From Manihot esculenta (Eukaryota > Streptophyta > Magnoliopsida > Malpighiales > Euphorbiaceae): a stretch of 64,000 bases of DNA. Below, piece by piece: positions 31,236-43,300 of the stretch (positions are counted from its first letter, which is position 1; each line of letters opens with the position of its first letter). The DNA is taken from positions 28,201,526 to 28,265,525 of the forward strand of contig NC_035162.2 in assembly GCF_001659605.2 (NCBI RefSeq), given 5' to 3'. Made by a program: the position numbers and the translations under genes. The notes beneath the pieces are model-generated. The model was not told the DNA's origin and did no database searches. It was given only the letters and a program-made list of their open reading frames with translations.

Positions 31236-32055
31236 CCACTTGTCCTTCAAAAGTAAAGAAAATAATAATAAATCAATACATTATTTTTTTTTATTTTTGC
31301 ATATAATGAAATGGATTATGGTTTCCTCAAACTAGTATTAACTTACTCTTACTCTTTCTCTTTCTTATCCTAAAGTCATGATTTACCTAAACTTTTCCCT
31401 TGAAAATCTTCTTGCTCTTGGTTCCTTTCTTCAATTTTAAACTTGCTATGGTATTTATGTGAAGTGAAAATTGTTAGAAAACCCAAAGATTACTGTAATC
31501 CAAAACTACATAGCGGAAGAAAAATCTATGTTTCTCCTTTCAGAATCCGAGTGTTTCGTTTAATTCGAAAGGAATAATAAAAGACTAACTTTTTAGACTT
31601 GACGAAAAGGGACTTTTTTGGACTTATGGTGCTGCTTCTGAAACGAACACCCGAAATGGTATCCATAAACTTTTCCGTCTATAGTGCTAGCTCTCTCAAT
31701 GAATGGATTAGTTATGTGCTCCCCAATCTGCAATCCATAAAAACAATCACCAAAAACCTTACTCCCGCAATTCAAAGAAAGTCTTTTATTCATTTTTTCA
31801 GTCTTTTCGTTTTCTACACTTCTTTTCGTAAAAAAGTTGTGTTTATAACCAGCTATCACAATATTGCAGATACTCATATATCTTTTCAAAAGAAAACGAA
31901 AAGCCCTTTATCTATAACAGTTACAAATAGACTGTAGATATTTTAAATGTTATTATCTTATAATAACAAATAATTAATATTAATAATAATAATAATAACA
32001 TCTTTATTATTATTAATTATACTAATGGGCTCTTAGTCCATTAATATGACATAAC
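31236..32055. repeat. 820-bp host segment, right copy
   Basis: Direct repeat of 14809-15628. After 32055 (…GACATAAC) the sequence goes on into ACATCAATAACG rather than viral DNA, so this side shows the continuous pre-insertion host sequence. TCC at the left edge is shared with the viral fragment end (microhomology). Confidence 0.95.
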
Positions 32056-32932
32056 ACATCAATAACGTTTTTTTTGTGTGTGACCCAATAGGCTCACAAG
32101 GCTCATAAATCATAAGCGGCCTTTAGCAAGATAATATGACTACCTAATTAATATGAGGATCGATAGTCCGATAACCTAATAAACATAACATGTATTAATC
32201 TATTTGTCATATGATATCTAGTTTAAACATAAGTCATGGTCAATGTCAAACTTATAATCTTCAAACTTATGATTTCTCGATCTCCAAGTAGACTGATAAA
32301 ATCAAATGATATTGATAATATTATCAAATCATTTGAGCATGACCATGCATTTCTCAGTCTCACTTATCGAGGAGCCCAAAATATATATCTCTCAAAGAGA
32401 TGGACAAATTCTATCTTGATTGTTTCATATCCTCTACATAATATTATGCTCAATCATAACCTTTATAATTATTAGATTAAAGACAATGTTTGATTATGTC
32501 AAAACATAACAGTTCTTATATTGAAAACTATGACAATCTCAAGTCAAAGAATTAATACATAACTATCTTGAGATTCAGTTATGACAATAACCTATTTTGT
32601 GATCTCAATATGGGTCCATCCAATACTTTATTCTCTAACAAATATCTATGATTATTGATTTATATCAACATACACATAATCATCTCATGATTATCAATCA
32701 ATAATCATACTACTCATATTTTATTATTATCATCATAATAATAAGTATTAAGGGATGTTAATCATTATTATGTAACATGCAAACAAATAAATAATAATGA
32801 TAATAAAATCTCTTTTATTAATAAACAAAATAACATACAAAAAGATCTAAGATAATGATCTAGGGCAAATACACTAACAAAAACGTGGTTTCATGTAAAA
32901 ACTTGATGGGATTTAGTGATTGGAAGATGATT
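32056..32932. other. AT-rich host sequence, no gene seen
   Basis: This continues the host segment. A 79-codon frame (32236-32475) has no domain. The text around 32330-32420 ('GAGCATGACCATGCATTTCTCAGTCTC') resembles non-coding retroelement sequence often seen in plants, but I cannot name it. Confidence 0.35.
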
Positions 32933-34324
32933 AGGGCTGTAAATGAGCCAAGCTATTCGTGAGCTACTCGAGACTCGACTCGATAAAAGCTCGACCGAGT
33001 TCGGCTCGTTTTTTAAACGAGCCAAGCTCGAGCTCAATTTTGAGACTCGTCACTTAAATGAGCTGAGCTTGAGCTCCATAGTATTCGGCTCGTTAAGGCT
33101 CGCGAGCTGGCTCGTTTTTAGCCTCGCGAGCTGGCTCGTTGAGAAGGCTCGCGAGCTGGCTCGTTGAGAAGGCTCGCGAGCAGGCTCATTGAGAAGGCTC
33201 ACGAGTAGACTCGTTAAATAGGCTCGTGAGTAATATTGTTTAAATAAATTGGTGAACCAATTCGTTAAATAAATTTATGAACAAGTTCATATATTATTAA
33301 AAAAATAAAAATAACTATAAAGTTATAAAATTTAAACTATTATAAATACTTGAAAATTATAGTATTGAAAATTACAAATAATTAAGATTAATTATTATAA
33401 TTAATATTCTTTAAAATTAAATTATAAAAATCTTTTGTATATAATTATTATAATAAGATTCCATAAAATTAATGTATAATCACAAATAATTAATATTAAT
33501 TATTATAATAAATATTCTTTAAAATTATAGTACTACATTATAAATTGAGTTGTAAAAATTATATACATTTTAAAATTAAAGTATAATTATAAAAAAATTT
33601 TTGTATATAATTAAGCATACAATATGAAAGATGATAATAATTATCAAAGTATATTAATAATAATTAATTAAGGTTATATGGATGTTGAAGTTGAAATTCA
33701 AGTTAACTAATTGAACAAGCATGTAGATGATTATGAAGATAATTAAATTATATTAGCTTGTTTCAACTGTTGGAAGTTGAAATCAACTTTATTCGTTTGA
33801 TATTAAATTTTGTGTGTAATCTAATTTTATTATGTTGTTGAATTTATATTTATTTGTGTTATTTTAGTTATAAATTATGTTACGTAATTTTTTTTATGTA
33901 CACTCTCTTTTTTTATATTATTTAAATTAATGATGATTAAAAACTGATTAAAGTGTAATTATTAATTCGAGCTCGAGCCTGAACTTGAGTTCAAACCAAA
34001 CTTTTTAATTTTGAGCTCGGTCTCGAGCTTTTTTAACGAGTTTCTTAATCGAGTTTTTCGAGTTCGAGCTCGAGTTTTATTAACGAGCTTCTTAATCGAG
34101 CTTTTCGAGCTCGAGCTCGAATTAGGCTCGTTATTAAATCGAACGAGCCTTTCACGAGTCGAGCTCGAATCGAGCTCGATTATAATATTTAATTCTCGAG
34201 CCGAGCTCGAATCAAATATTAGAGCTCGAGTCGAGCTCGAGCTCGAACTCGAACTTCCAAACTTTTTTAATAAATGAGCTTGAGCTCTACAAAGCTCGGC
34301 TCGGCTCGGCTCGATTACACCCCT
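32933..34324. mobile_element. Foldback/MITE-like element with GAGCTCGA-rich inverted ends
   Basis: The left end AGGGCTGTAAATGAGCC and the right end, read inverted, AGGGGTGTAATCGAGCC form imperfect terminal inverted repeats. Both flanks for about 250-350 bases are packed with AGCTCGAG, GGCTCG and CTCGCGAG-type words, left oriented one way and right the other. The left side includes a 23-bp tandem (GAGCTGGCTCGTTGAGAAGGCTCGC). The AT-rich centre (33240-33960) has no transposase. A clean target duplication was not found. The Ser-rich frames here (33962-34369 and its antisense) are repeat translations. Confidence 0.65.
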
Positions 34325-34518
34325 AAAAATGATAGAAATGGAGGAAATGGGAGATGGGGTTTTCGGCAACTTGGTTGAAGAATGGAGAAGATGAGATCTT
34401 TTCTCTTCTTGTGGCTCTTACGTCTCAAATGGATGGCTTTATGGAAAAATTAGGAGTATAAGATTATGGAGACTTCACAAGGAAGATGTTGTGTAGATGG
34501 AGAGTTTGTCTTTAAACT

Positions 34519-34865
34519 AATAAACATCCACTCATACCCAATTTTTGTACATCCATATATGCTATAATTTTGCCATGCCAATTTCTTGAAGAAATTGTTG
34601 TTTGTCTTTTAGTTCATAAATGTCCACTCATACCAATTTTAGATACCTTTACATACACCATAGTTTTACCATAACAACTTCTTGAAAAAGTTGTTTTATC
34701 CTTTAGTTAATAAATGTCTACTCATACCAATTTTGGATGCCTCTATATATACTATAGTTTTACCATAACAACTTCTTGAAGAAGTTGTTTTTTTTTTTAT
34801 TTCATGAATGTTTACTCATACCAATTTTTGGGAGCCTCTACATATACCATAGTTTTTTCTTTACT
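34519..34865. repeat. ~95-bp tandem repeat, about four units
   Basis: Units start at about 34519, 34615, 34709 and 34803 with 'ATAAATGTCYACTCATACC', followed by a 'CTATAGTTTTACCATAACA' phrase. The first three carry an inverted motif centred on TTCTTGAAGAA. The fourth is cut short. Confidence 0.8.
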
Positions 34866-35087
34866 GAAAATTCTAACTTTTATTTAACTAATCAAATCCT
34901 CAATTAATTAAATAGATTAATAATTTCATAATATTATCTTAAACCTAATTATGTAAATTTCCCTTTTTGTCCCTTATTTCATTTTTTTTAATTTAGCCCT
35001 TTTTCTCACTTACCTATAAGCTACTTCTAGTCCCTATAGCACTAATTATATTTATATAACGATGTATAGAATATGGGTCATTACACA
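34866..35087. other. AT-rich stretch before the Tat element
   Basis: No gene or LTR boundary could be recognised. It ends in TATAGAATATGGGTCATTACAC just before gag-like coding. Confidence 0.35.
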
Positions 35088-35532
35088 CAACGTCAAGTTC
35101 ATTGATTCCCTAATTAAGAACCCAGCTGCTATGTACCAACAGCTAATGGACAAGACCCAAAAGTATATCAGGTTGGATGACGAAGTCCAAGCATTAAGAG
35201 AGGACAAAAGGACAAGTCAAAAGTAAATCCAAAAGCCAAAGAGGTGAGGATATGAAGGAGACCATAGAAGTTATCCAGTCTCCCAAAGGAGGGATGATCA
35301 AAGTAAGTATAAGAATTATACTTCATTGAATGATTCATTTACACGCATTCTAATATGGATCAAGAAGAATGACAAGGAAGTCAAATGGCCTTCCAAGCTC
35401 AATCTAAAGAGAGTCGAAATGCGAGATATGATTAAGTACTACCATTTTCACGAAGATCACAGACATATAACGAAGGAGTGCCGGCAGTTGAAAGATGAGA
35501 TTGAGAGATTAATAACGGACGCCACACTTTGA
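35088..35532 (+). pseudogene. Tat gag remnant
   Basis: 'AMYQQLMDKTQKYIRLDDE' near 35130 and 'YYHFHEDHRHITKECRQLKDEIERLI' at about 35435-35515 are the Tat gag helix region and its C-H-H-C-like motif, in which the usual first Cys reads Tyr. The frame shifts near 35230. Confidence 0.8.
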
Positions 35533-35799
35533 AAGTTTTCCAGAAAGAATAGAGAAGAGAGGAGGCTCGAACATAAGGTAACAACTCCTAAAGCTCCTCC
35601 GAACAGTGAACCTGTAGGGGTTATACATGTAATTGCAAGAGGACCCATCAATGGCAAAGGAAAAAAAAAAGGTGTTTCACAGAAGACATTCTATCGGTCA
35701 AGCAGGAACCATATGCCAAATAGGAAGTAAGGTTTAGACCTACAGACAAACTAATAGGGTTTTTTCAAAATGATCCGTTGATTGCTAACATCCATCTAA

Positions 35800-36139
35800 A
35801 CAGGTATGAGGTGAGGCGAGTCTCGGTGGATACAGATAGTTTCATTAATCTCCTCACCTTATAGGTTTTTAATAAATTGGGCTTGGATAAAAATAACCTT
35901 GTTAAAGTATCCTATTCGTTTGTAGGATTAGGGATAAAACCGTGGCAGTGTTAGGCACTATCAACCTCCCCCTTGTACTAGGTGATGAGAAGCATAAGTG
36001 GAGGCTGTATGTGGAGTTTGCGGTGGTAGATATCCCGCTTGTGTACAATGTGATACTCGGTTACCCAGTTCTGAACTGTTATGGTATAATTATTAACATG
36101 AGTGCTATGTGTTTTAAGCTACCAACTCTAGAGAATTAG
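35800..36139 (+). pseudogene. Tat aspartic protease remnant
   Basis: 'VDTDSFINLLTL' at about 35825-35865 takes the place of the catalytic D-G/S-G. 'AVLGTINLPLVLGDE' and 'VVDIPLVYNVILGYPVLN' (35945-36080) are the flap and the I-G-R-P-like segment of Tat proteases. A frameshift separates the two parts. Confidence 0.75.
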
Positions 36140-36539
36140 CTGTAATTTGAGGAAACTAGAAGTCGACCCAATACTGTTACAAACTCTCTACAAAAAGCCT
36201 CGGGAAAGTGACGATGCCCATTGACATGTTAGAGAAGCCTGAATCCCAAATAAAACCAGAGTGAATAAACATAGTAGAAGAGATTCAATTAGGTAAGGAT
36301 CAAAAGATATGGTTCAATACTGCATTAACTGGTGAAACAAGAAATTGTTTAATAGAATTACTAAGGTGTAGAATGACCACTTTCGCCTGGTCTCTAGAAG
36401 ATGTGACGGGGTGGACCTGACTTTTATCACCCATAAGTTGTTTATCGAAAAAACACTAAAATCAATACAATAAAAGAGAAGGAAGTTTACTCCGAAGAGA
36501 CAATAGGTGATCAATGAGGAGGTTAATAAGTTGTTAAGT

Positions 36540-37060
36540 GTAGGATTGATATAGGAGGTCTAATATCCTACATGGCTCGCCAATATAGTACTGGTAAAAA
36601 AGGCCAACGGGAAATGGAGGATGTGCATGGATTTTACCACCTTGAATAAAGCATGTCTAAAGGATCATTACCCACTCCCATCTATCAACAGGTTAATGGA
36701 CTCGTCCTTGGGTCATGCAATGATTTCTTTTTTTAATGCCATTTTAGGTTTCCACCAGATCATGATGGTACCAAAGATGCAAAAAAGACTGCGTTCATCA
36801 CCGATATAGAAGTATTTTGCTACAAAGTGGTATCGTTCAGACTAAAGAATGCAGGGTTGACTTACCAAAACCTAGTGTCATGAATCTTCAAAGACTTAGT
36901 GGGGTTAACAGTCGAGGTGTACGTGGATGATATGGTGGTAAAGAGCCAATCCTTAGAATATCATCCAGATGATATTTGAAAAGTTTTTGAATAAAACTAA
37001 ACCTTGAAAAATGTACTTTTGAGGTGAAAGCGGGAAAGTTTTTGTGATATATAGTTTCAA
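36540..37060 (+). pseudogene. Tat reverse transcriptase remnant
   Basis: 'CMDFTTLNKACLKDHYPLP' (36624-36680) and 'VEVYVDDMVVKS' (about 36912-36947) are RT motifs including the catalytic Y-V-D-D. Internal stops and frameshifts are present. Confidence 0.85.
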
Positions 37061-37302
37061 AAATAGGCATAAAAGCAAATCCTGAAAAAATTAGTGCCAT
37101 CCAAAATATGGAGGCACCCAAAACTATTAATAAAATATAAAAGTTGAATGGGTAGGTCATAGCTCTTGGCTGGTTTATATCATGCTCAGCCAGAAGGTGT
37201 CTTCCATTTTTTAAAGCCATAAAAGGCAAAAATAAGTTTGTTTGGGGGAAAGAATGCGGAAAAACATTTGAAAGTTAAAAAACCTTTTTATCATCTCCCT
37301 TT

Positions 37303-37656
37303 TTGCTAAGCTTGCCCTTTGAAGGTGAAATTTTGTTTCTATACTTGTTTGTGACACAGGAAACAGTAAGCTCGGTACTCGTTTGTGAGAACAAAGGGGA
37401 GCAAAGCCTAGACTATTACGGTAGCCAAGTCTTGAAAGGAGCAGAACTAAACTATCTTCCTCTCAAAAAATTGGCATTCATAGTCCTAATGTCAGCCAGA
37501 AAGTTACATCCATACTTTGAGTCACACATCAGAGAAGTAAGGACAGGTTATCCATTGCAAAAGGTTTTACATAGGCTGGAGTTGTCAGCACGATTGTCCA
37601 CATGGGCGGTAATACTATCAGCTTTTGATATCAGTATGTCCCAAGAAAGGCCATGA
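37303..37656 (+). pseudogene. Tat RNase H remnant
   Basis: 'SSVLVCENKGEQSLDYYGSQVLKGAELNYLPLKKLAF' over residues 27-63 is the Ty3-type RNase H core. The frame ends in a stop at 37656. Confidence 0.8.
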
Positions 37657-37689
37657 AAGCCCAGGCAGTAACTGATTTTATTGTAGAAA

Positions 37690-38014
37690 TGACCCCGCCA
37701 TTAGAGCCTTCAATATTTCCTGAATCAACCATTAAGGAGTGGAAGATTTGGGCGGATGAAGCTTGTGGAGCGTAGGGTTCTGGAATTGAGATCCTCTTGC
37801 AGAGTCAAACCATGATAAAGCTTTATAAGCGACAAAACTCGCTTTTAATGCTACCAACAACGTAGTTAAGTATGAGGCTGTGATAATGGCTTTGAAAATC
37901 AAGAAAACATGTACACAGAAATTTATTATTTTTAGTGACTCATAGTTGGTTGTTAATCAGTGCCAATGATAGTTCAAAATTTGAGATCCAAACCTTATCA
38001 AATACGAGGAAAAG
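37690..38014 (+). pseudogene. Tat second RNase H (archaeal-type), left half
   Basis: 'WKIWADEACGA' then 'KATNNVVKYEAVIMALK' (frame-corrected by eye) and 'IIFSDS' are the aRNH motifs. The domain is cut at 38014 by the Tekay-like insertion and resumes at 47826. Confidence 0.7.
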
Positions 38015-38633
38015 TGTAACGACCCGAAAATCGGACCGCTACCGGCGCTAGGATCCAGATCGGCTTAAGGCCGCCGGGACCCGTAGCAAGCCTGACATAT
38101 AACCTGTAAACCTGTATAATCCCATACATGATCCACAACATACATAAAAATTAAAACTTTTCTTTACACGAACATCAACCAAACTCAACCTGTGCATAAA
38201 CATTAACATAACATTGATCCCTCTGTGGGATCTCATCAGTGCCCCCAAATGGGTGACATAACATATGTTGAGTTGGTTTGCATAAACATCATAAAAATCT
38301 CTAAGATCATGTAATTAACAAGGGATAACAACAATCTATGGTCAAGCACAACTCTAACATCCATAAACCTCATTACATAACTATACTGTACTTTTACATT
38401 ACAATTTGATCATGTCCATTGCTAGCTATTACATAAGCATGACTTCTTTACTCTATCCGGACTCCCGCACTATACTGTACCTGCAAGCCTGGGGTAAAGG
38501 GAGAGGGGTGAGCTAAAAGCCCAGTGAGCTGAACTATAAAACATTTTAACACTATGCTTTAATGAAATGCATCATAACACAGACAATTCACATAAGGGTT
38601 GGGTGAACTTGTCACCAATTAGTCCAAGCTAAC

Positions 38634-38816
38634 ATGGTGCCAGGCCGTAGCATGGGGTCCTGGTCTTCCTGTCATACATACATTACTTACCATTATTCCA
38701 GGGCCTCCTCTGGACTCCTGGTCTTCGAGTCCACAATCGTGCCAGGCCGTAGAATGGGGTCCTGGTCTTTCATTTCCGTGCCAGGCCGTAGAATGGGGTC
38801 CTGGTCTTCCTGTCAT
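38634..38816 (-). repeat. Short direct repeats in element C LTR
   Basis: About 45-65-bp units built on GTGCCAGGCCGTAGAATGGG and TCCTGGTCTT, four occurrences with one degenerate. The same array is at 46219-46401. Related, differently arranged units are in element B (55255-55455, 62865-63065). Confidence 0.85.
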
Positions 38817-39871
38817 GGACTAATTGGGTCATCCAACATTCACCCACATCAACAACACATGATGCAATGCGGCATATTCGTGAAACTAATGCAATCACCC
38901 TATTGCATGATCATGATGCATGAAACATGATAAAACATTTAATCTAAAAGATATAGTTTAGTTCCACTCACCTCTGGCAGACTCTGACAGCACCGAAGCA
39001 GCTGGACTCACTGCTGGGGTCCTCGGTTCCTCGGGTCCGAACCTACACAGGTGGACTCAAATGAGGGACCAAACATACCTGAACATAACCATAAACTACT
39101 CCCCAAAAACCCCCTAAAACACCATGAAAACATCACATAAAAACATGCAAGAAATGGCTGAACAGGGCACTTTCGGCGGCAGGTTCGGCGGCTGAAAGCC
39201 CCTCTAGAGCCGAAAGTCGGGCACTTTCGGCGGCACCTTCGGCGGCCGAAAGTCCCAGACAGATCCGAAAGTCTTCTTTCGGGGGCAAGCTTCGGCAGCC
39301 GAATGCTGCCTCCACAAGGGGGTTCGGCGGCCGAAACTCCCTTCGGCGGCCGAACCTGGTTTCTGCCAGAAGGGCAGAAACTTGGTTCACATGAACCCCT
39401 TGCCTCCTAAAACCTCAAATCATGCATAAGTCTCAACCAAAACATGCATACAAGTTCCTAGGGGTCTCAAACAGTCATATACCCCAACTACAACACTTCA
39501 AACACACACAATCAACACATATTGTCCAAAACATCAATATTAACCCATAACTCAACATATAACCTAACATGCATTTCTACCCATAGATCTTGCTTAAAAC
39601 TTATTTAGAATACATAAGGAGCTTAAGATCGGCTCTTACCTCTTGAAGATCGAGAGGGAGACGACCTAAACTTGGAGATCCACGAAAATGAGCTCCTGAG
39701 TTCCCAAAGCTCCAAAACTTGGTTTAAATGCTCAAAACTTGCAATGTGAGTTTAAAACTCAAGAAAAATGGAAGAGATTTGGAGGAAGAACACAAGAGTT
39801 GCAAAGGGAAGGTCGGAAGCTTGCTGTGGCCGAAAATGGGAGAAAACTCGCCCATTTCGGCTAAGTGCCCC

Positions 39872-39878
39872 TTTTATA
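39872..39878 (-). promoter_or_regulatory. Element C LTR TATA box
   Basis: The reverse complement is TATAAAA in the context GCCACCTATAAAAGG. The same position in the other LTR is 47457-47463, and the motif is conserved in elements A and B. Confidence 0.7.
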
Positions 39879-40237
39879 GGTGGCTGGCCAGGCCACGTTC
39901 GGGGGCCGAATGCGCTTCCGCGTCCATGCAATGTTCGGCGGCCGAACTTAAATTTCGGCGGCCGAACCTGGACTTCCCTAACTCATGCTTTCGGGGGCCT
40001 AACGTGCCTCCAAAATGCATGCATGTTCGGCGGCCGAACTTGATTTTCGGCGGTCGAACCTGGGTTTTCCTCCTATGACTTATCATGCAAAAACTCATTT
40101 AATTTCATACTTAAAATCATAAAACACATTAAAACATTTTTATAAAACATGATTCTACCCTTCTAGAGGTTTCTGACATCCGAGATTCCACCGGACGGTA
40201 GGAATTCCGGTACCGGAGTCTAGCCGGGTATTACATT

Positions 40238-40250
40238 CTCCCCCCCTAAA
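40238..40250 (-). other. Element C polypurine tract
   Basis: On the minus strand, CTTTAGGGGGGGAGA directly before the 3' LTR. Confidence 0.8.
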
Positions 40251-40334
40251 GAACATTCGTCCCTGAATGTTCCTCAACTAGTACATGCATAGCAAACAAC
40301 ATAACATACATATAAAACACATAAAGATCTAACC

Positions 40335-43300
40335 TTAAAAGAGATGGGGATATTGCTGGAGCATGGACTCCCGTGTCTCCCAAGTGCACTCTTCCATATT
40401 GTGGTGGTTCCAGAGGACTTTCACCATCGGGATTTCCTTGTTTCTTAGCTTTCTGATCTGAGTGTCTATGATCCGCACCGGCTGCTCAACATAGGTGAGA
40501 TCCTCTTGGACCTCTACATCAGGCTCACTAAGAACCTTGCCCGGATCTGACACAAACTTCCTTAACATTGAAACATGGAAAACCGGATGGATTCTTGCCA
40601 TTGAAGCAGGCAAATCTAGCTTGTACGACACATTCCCAATCTTCTGCAAGATTTCAAAGGGTCCGATGTATCGCGGGGCTAGTTTACCCTTCTTCCCAAA
40701 GCGAACCACTCCCTTCATTGGAGACACCTTGAGCAATACCAGATCCCCCTCCTGAAACTCTACCTGTCTTCTGCGGATGTCTGCATAACTCTTCTGTCTG
40801 CTTGCAGCAGTCTTGATTCTCTCTCTGATTAAGGGTACCACCCTGCTGGTGATCTCTACTAATTCAGGCCCTGCCAAGGCCTTTTCTCCAACCTCTTCCC
40901 AGCAAACAGGTGACTTGCACTTCCTTCCATATAAAGCTTCATATGGAGCCATCCCGATGCTAGCATGATGGCTGTTATTGTAGGCAAACTCCACCAAAGG
41001 TAGATGCTGCCTCCAAGAACTGCCAAAGTCCAGCACACACATTCTCAGCATATCTTCTATGGTCTGGATGGTCCTCTCTGACTGTCCGTCTGTCTGTGGA
41101 TGGAAGGCAGTGCTGAAATCCAATCTAGTACCCATGGCATCCTGCAGACTCCGCCAAAACCTGGAGGTGAACTGGGGTCCTCTATCTGACACTATAGAAA
41201 CAGGAACCCCATGCAGTCTGACTATCTCATCAACATACACCTGCGCCAACTTGTCCACAGAATAGCCACTCCTGACAGGGATGAAGTGAGCAGATTTGGT
41301 GAGTCTATCCACAATCACCCATATGGAGTCCAATCTGTTGGACGTTGCCGGTAACCCCACTACGAAGTCTATAGCTATATTCTCCCATTTCCACTCTGGA
41401 ATAGGTAGCGGGTTAAGCATTCCAGCCGGCTTCTGATGTTCCAGCTTCACCCTCTGACATACTTCGCAGGCTGACACAAACTGTGCCACTTCTTTCTTCA
41501 TAGCTGGCCACCAATAAACTTTCTTCAGATCCTGATACATCTTGGTGGCTCCGGGGTGAATGCTGTATCTTGCATTATGAGCCTCTCTCATAATGTCTCC
41601 TTTTAGCCCAATGTCATCTGGTACACACAATCGACTCCCATAGCGGAGGATCCCCCTATTGTCAAATCGAAACTCATTGTCTTTGCCTGACTGAACAGTC
41701 CTGGCAATCTTCACTAATTCTGGGTCCTCATGCTGCTTCTGAGCCACCTGCTCCAGAAACACGGGTGTCACTTTCATCTGAGCAACTAAAGCACCTGTAC
41801 CAGACAACTCCAACTGTAGACCTTCCTCAATGAGCTTGTAAAACTCCTTCACCACTGGTCTCCTCTCTGCCGTGATGTGGGATAGACTGCATAGTGACTT
41901 CCAGCTTAGAGCGTCTGCCACGACATTCGCCTTACCCGGATGATACTGAATCTTACAATCATAGTCACTCAGCAGCTCCACCCATCTCCTCTGCCTCAAG
42001 TTCAAATCCCTCTGACTCAAGATGTACTGCAAGCTTTTATGATCTGTGAAGATCTCACATTTTACCCCATAGAGGTAGTGCCTCCATATCTTGAGTGCAA
42101 AAATTACTGCTGCCATCTCTAGGTCATGTGTGGGGTAATTCAACTCATGCTTCTTTAGCTGCCTAGAAGCATAAGCAATCACCCTCTCATTCTGCATCAG
42201 TACACAACCCAGTCCCACACGGGACGCATCGTAGAAGACTGTAAAGTCCTCATCACTAGATGGCAGAGCTAAAACTGGTGCTGAAGTCAACCTCTTCTTA
42301 AGCTCTTCAAAACTCTCTTCTCACTGGTCGGTCCACACAAACTTCTGATTCTTCCTGGTTAACCTGGTTAGAGGAGCTGCAATTTTCGAGAAGTCCTGAA
42401 CGAACCTCCTGTAGTAACCTGCCAAACCCAAGAAACTCCTGATCTCTGTTACTGAAGTGGGTCTAGGCCAGTTAGCTACAGCTTCTACCTTCTTGGGGTC
42501 TACCTCTATCCCATTCTCTGATACTACATGCCCCAAGAATGAAATGCTCCTCAGCCAGAACTCACACTTAGAGAACTTGGCATACAAGCCATGTTCCCTC
42601 AAGGTCTGTAGAACTAACCTCAGATGATGGGCATGCTCCTCTGCATTCCTGGAATACACCAAGATATCATCTATGAAGACAATAACGAAGTGATCCAGGT
42701 ACTGGCTAAACACTCTGTTCATGAGGTCCATGAATGCTGCAGGGGCGTTGGTTAACCCGAACGGCATTACAAGAAACTCAAAATGCCCATATCTGGTCCT
42801 GAAAGCTGTCTTTGGTACGTCCTCTTCCCTGATCCTCAACTGATGGTACCCCGATCTCAGATCTATTTTGGAGAAACAACCCGCTCCTGCTAGCTGGTCG
42901 AATAGATCATCGATCCTTGGCAATGGGTACTTGTTCTTGGTAGTGACTTTGTTCAACTGCCTGTAGTCAATACAAAGTCTAAGGGATCCATCCTTCTTTC
43001 TCACAAATAAGACTGGAGCACCCCAGGGTGAGGTACTCGGTCGGATGAAGCCCTTGTCTACCAGCTCCTGCAACTGTTCCTTCAACTCTTTCAACTCTAC
43101 TGGCGCCATCCTGTAGGGAGGGATAGAGATCGGTCGGGTTCTAGGCATCAATTCTATCTCGAACTCTATCTCCCTAGCAGGTGGTAAACCTGGCAGCTCG
43201 TCTGGGAACACATCTGCGAACTCTCTCACCACTGGCACTGAGGCGGGCTCTCTAACCTGATTGCTAAGCTCTCTCACATGAGCCAAATACCCCTGACATC

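Larger units (their letters stand above)
38015..40235 (-). repeat. Element C 3' LTR
   Basis: 2,221-bp LTR bounded by TGTAACGACC and TATTACA on the plus strand. It contains four 'GTGCCAGGCCGTAG' units (38634-38816), two clusters of TTCGGCGGCCGAA-type inverted words (39170-39365, 39895-40065) and a minus-strand TATA at 39872-39878. Confidence 0.95.

Noticed and set aside
31075..31335. 86-codon plus-strand frame across the inverted viral fragment
   Set aside because: It spans a rearrangement junction and is antisense to the capsid zinc-knuckle coding.
14809..32055. The 820-bp direct repeats as LTRs of a retrotransposon whose primer site lies 29 bases inside
   Set aside because: The interior has no integrase, the repeats lack TG...CA ends and a promoter in the right place, and the internal unit junction (about 28695-28735) has primer site and leader with no trace of the 820-bp segment. 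They are host DNA.
33962..34369. Ser-rich 135-codon frame and its antisense Glu/Leu-rich frame
   Set aside because: Low-complexity translation of GAGCTCGA repeats in the foldback element.
38634..38816. CRISPR-like spacing of GTGCCAGGCCGTAG units
   Set aside because: They lie inside plant LTRs, units and gaps vary, and both LTRs carry the same array. It is a short tandem repeat of the LTR.
39133..40098. Many 60-116-codon frames in the LTRs (also near 46700-47680, 48979-50048, 53957-54960, 61564-62567)
   Set aside because: They are translations of the CGG-rich inverted words on both strands ('FGGR', 'SAAE', 'RPPK' repeats), not genes.
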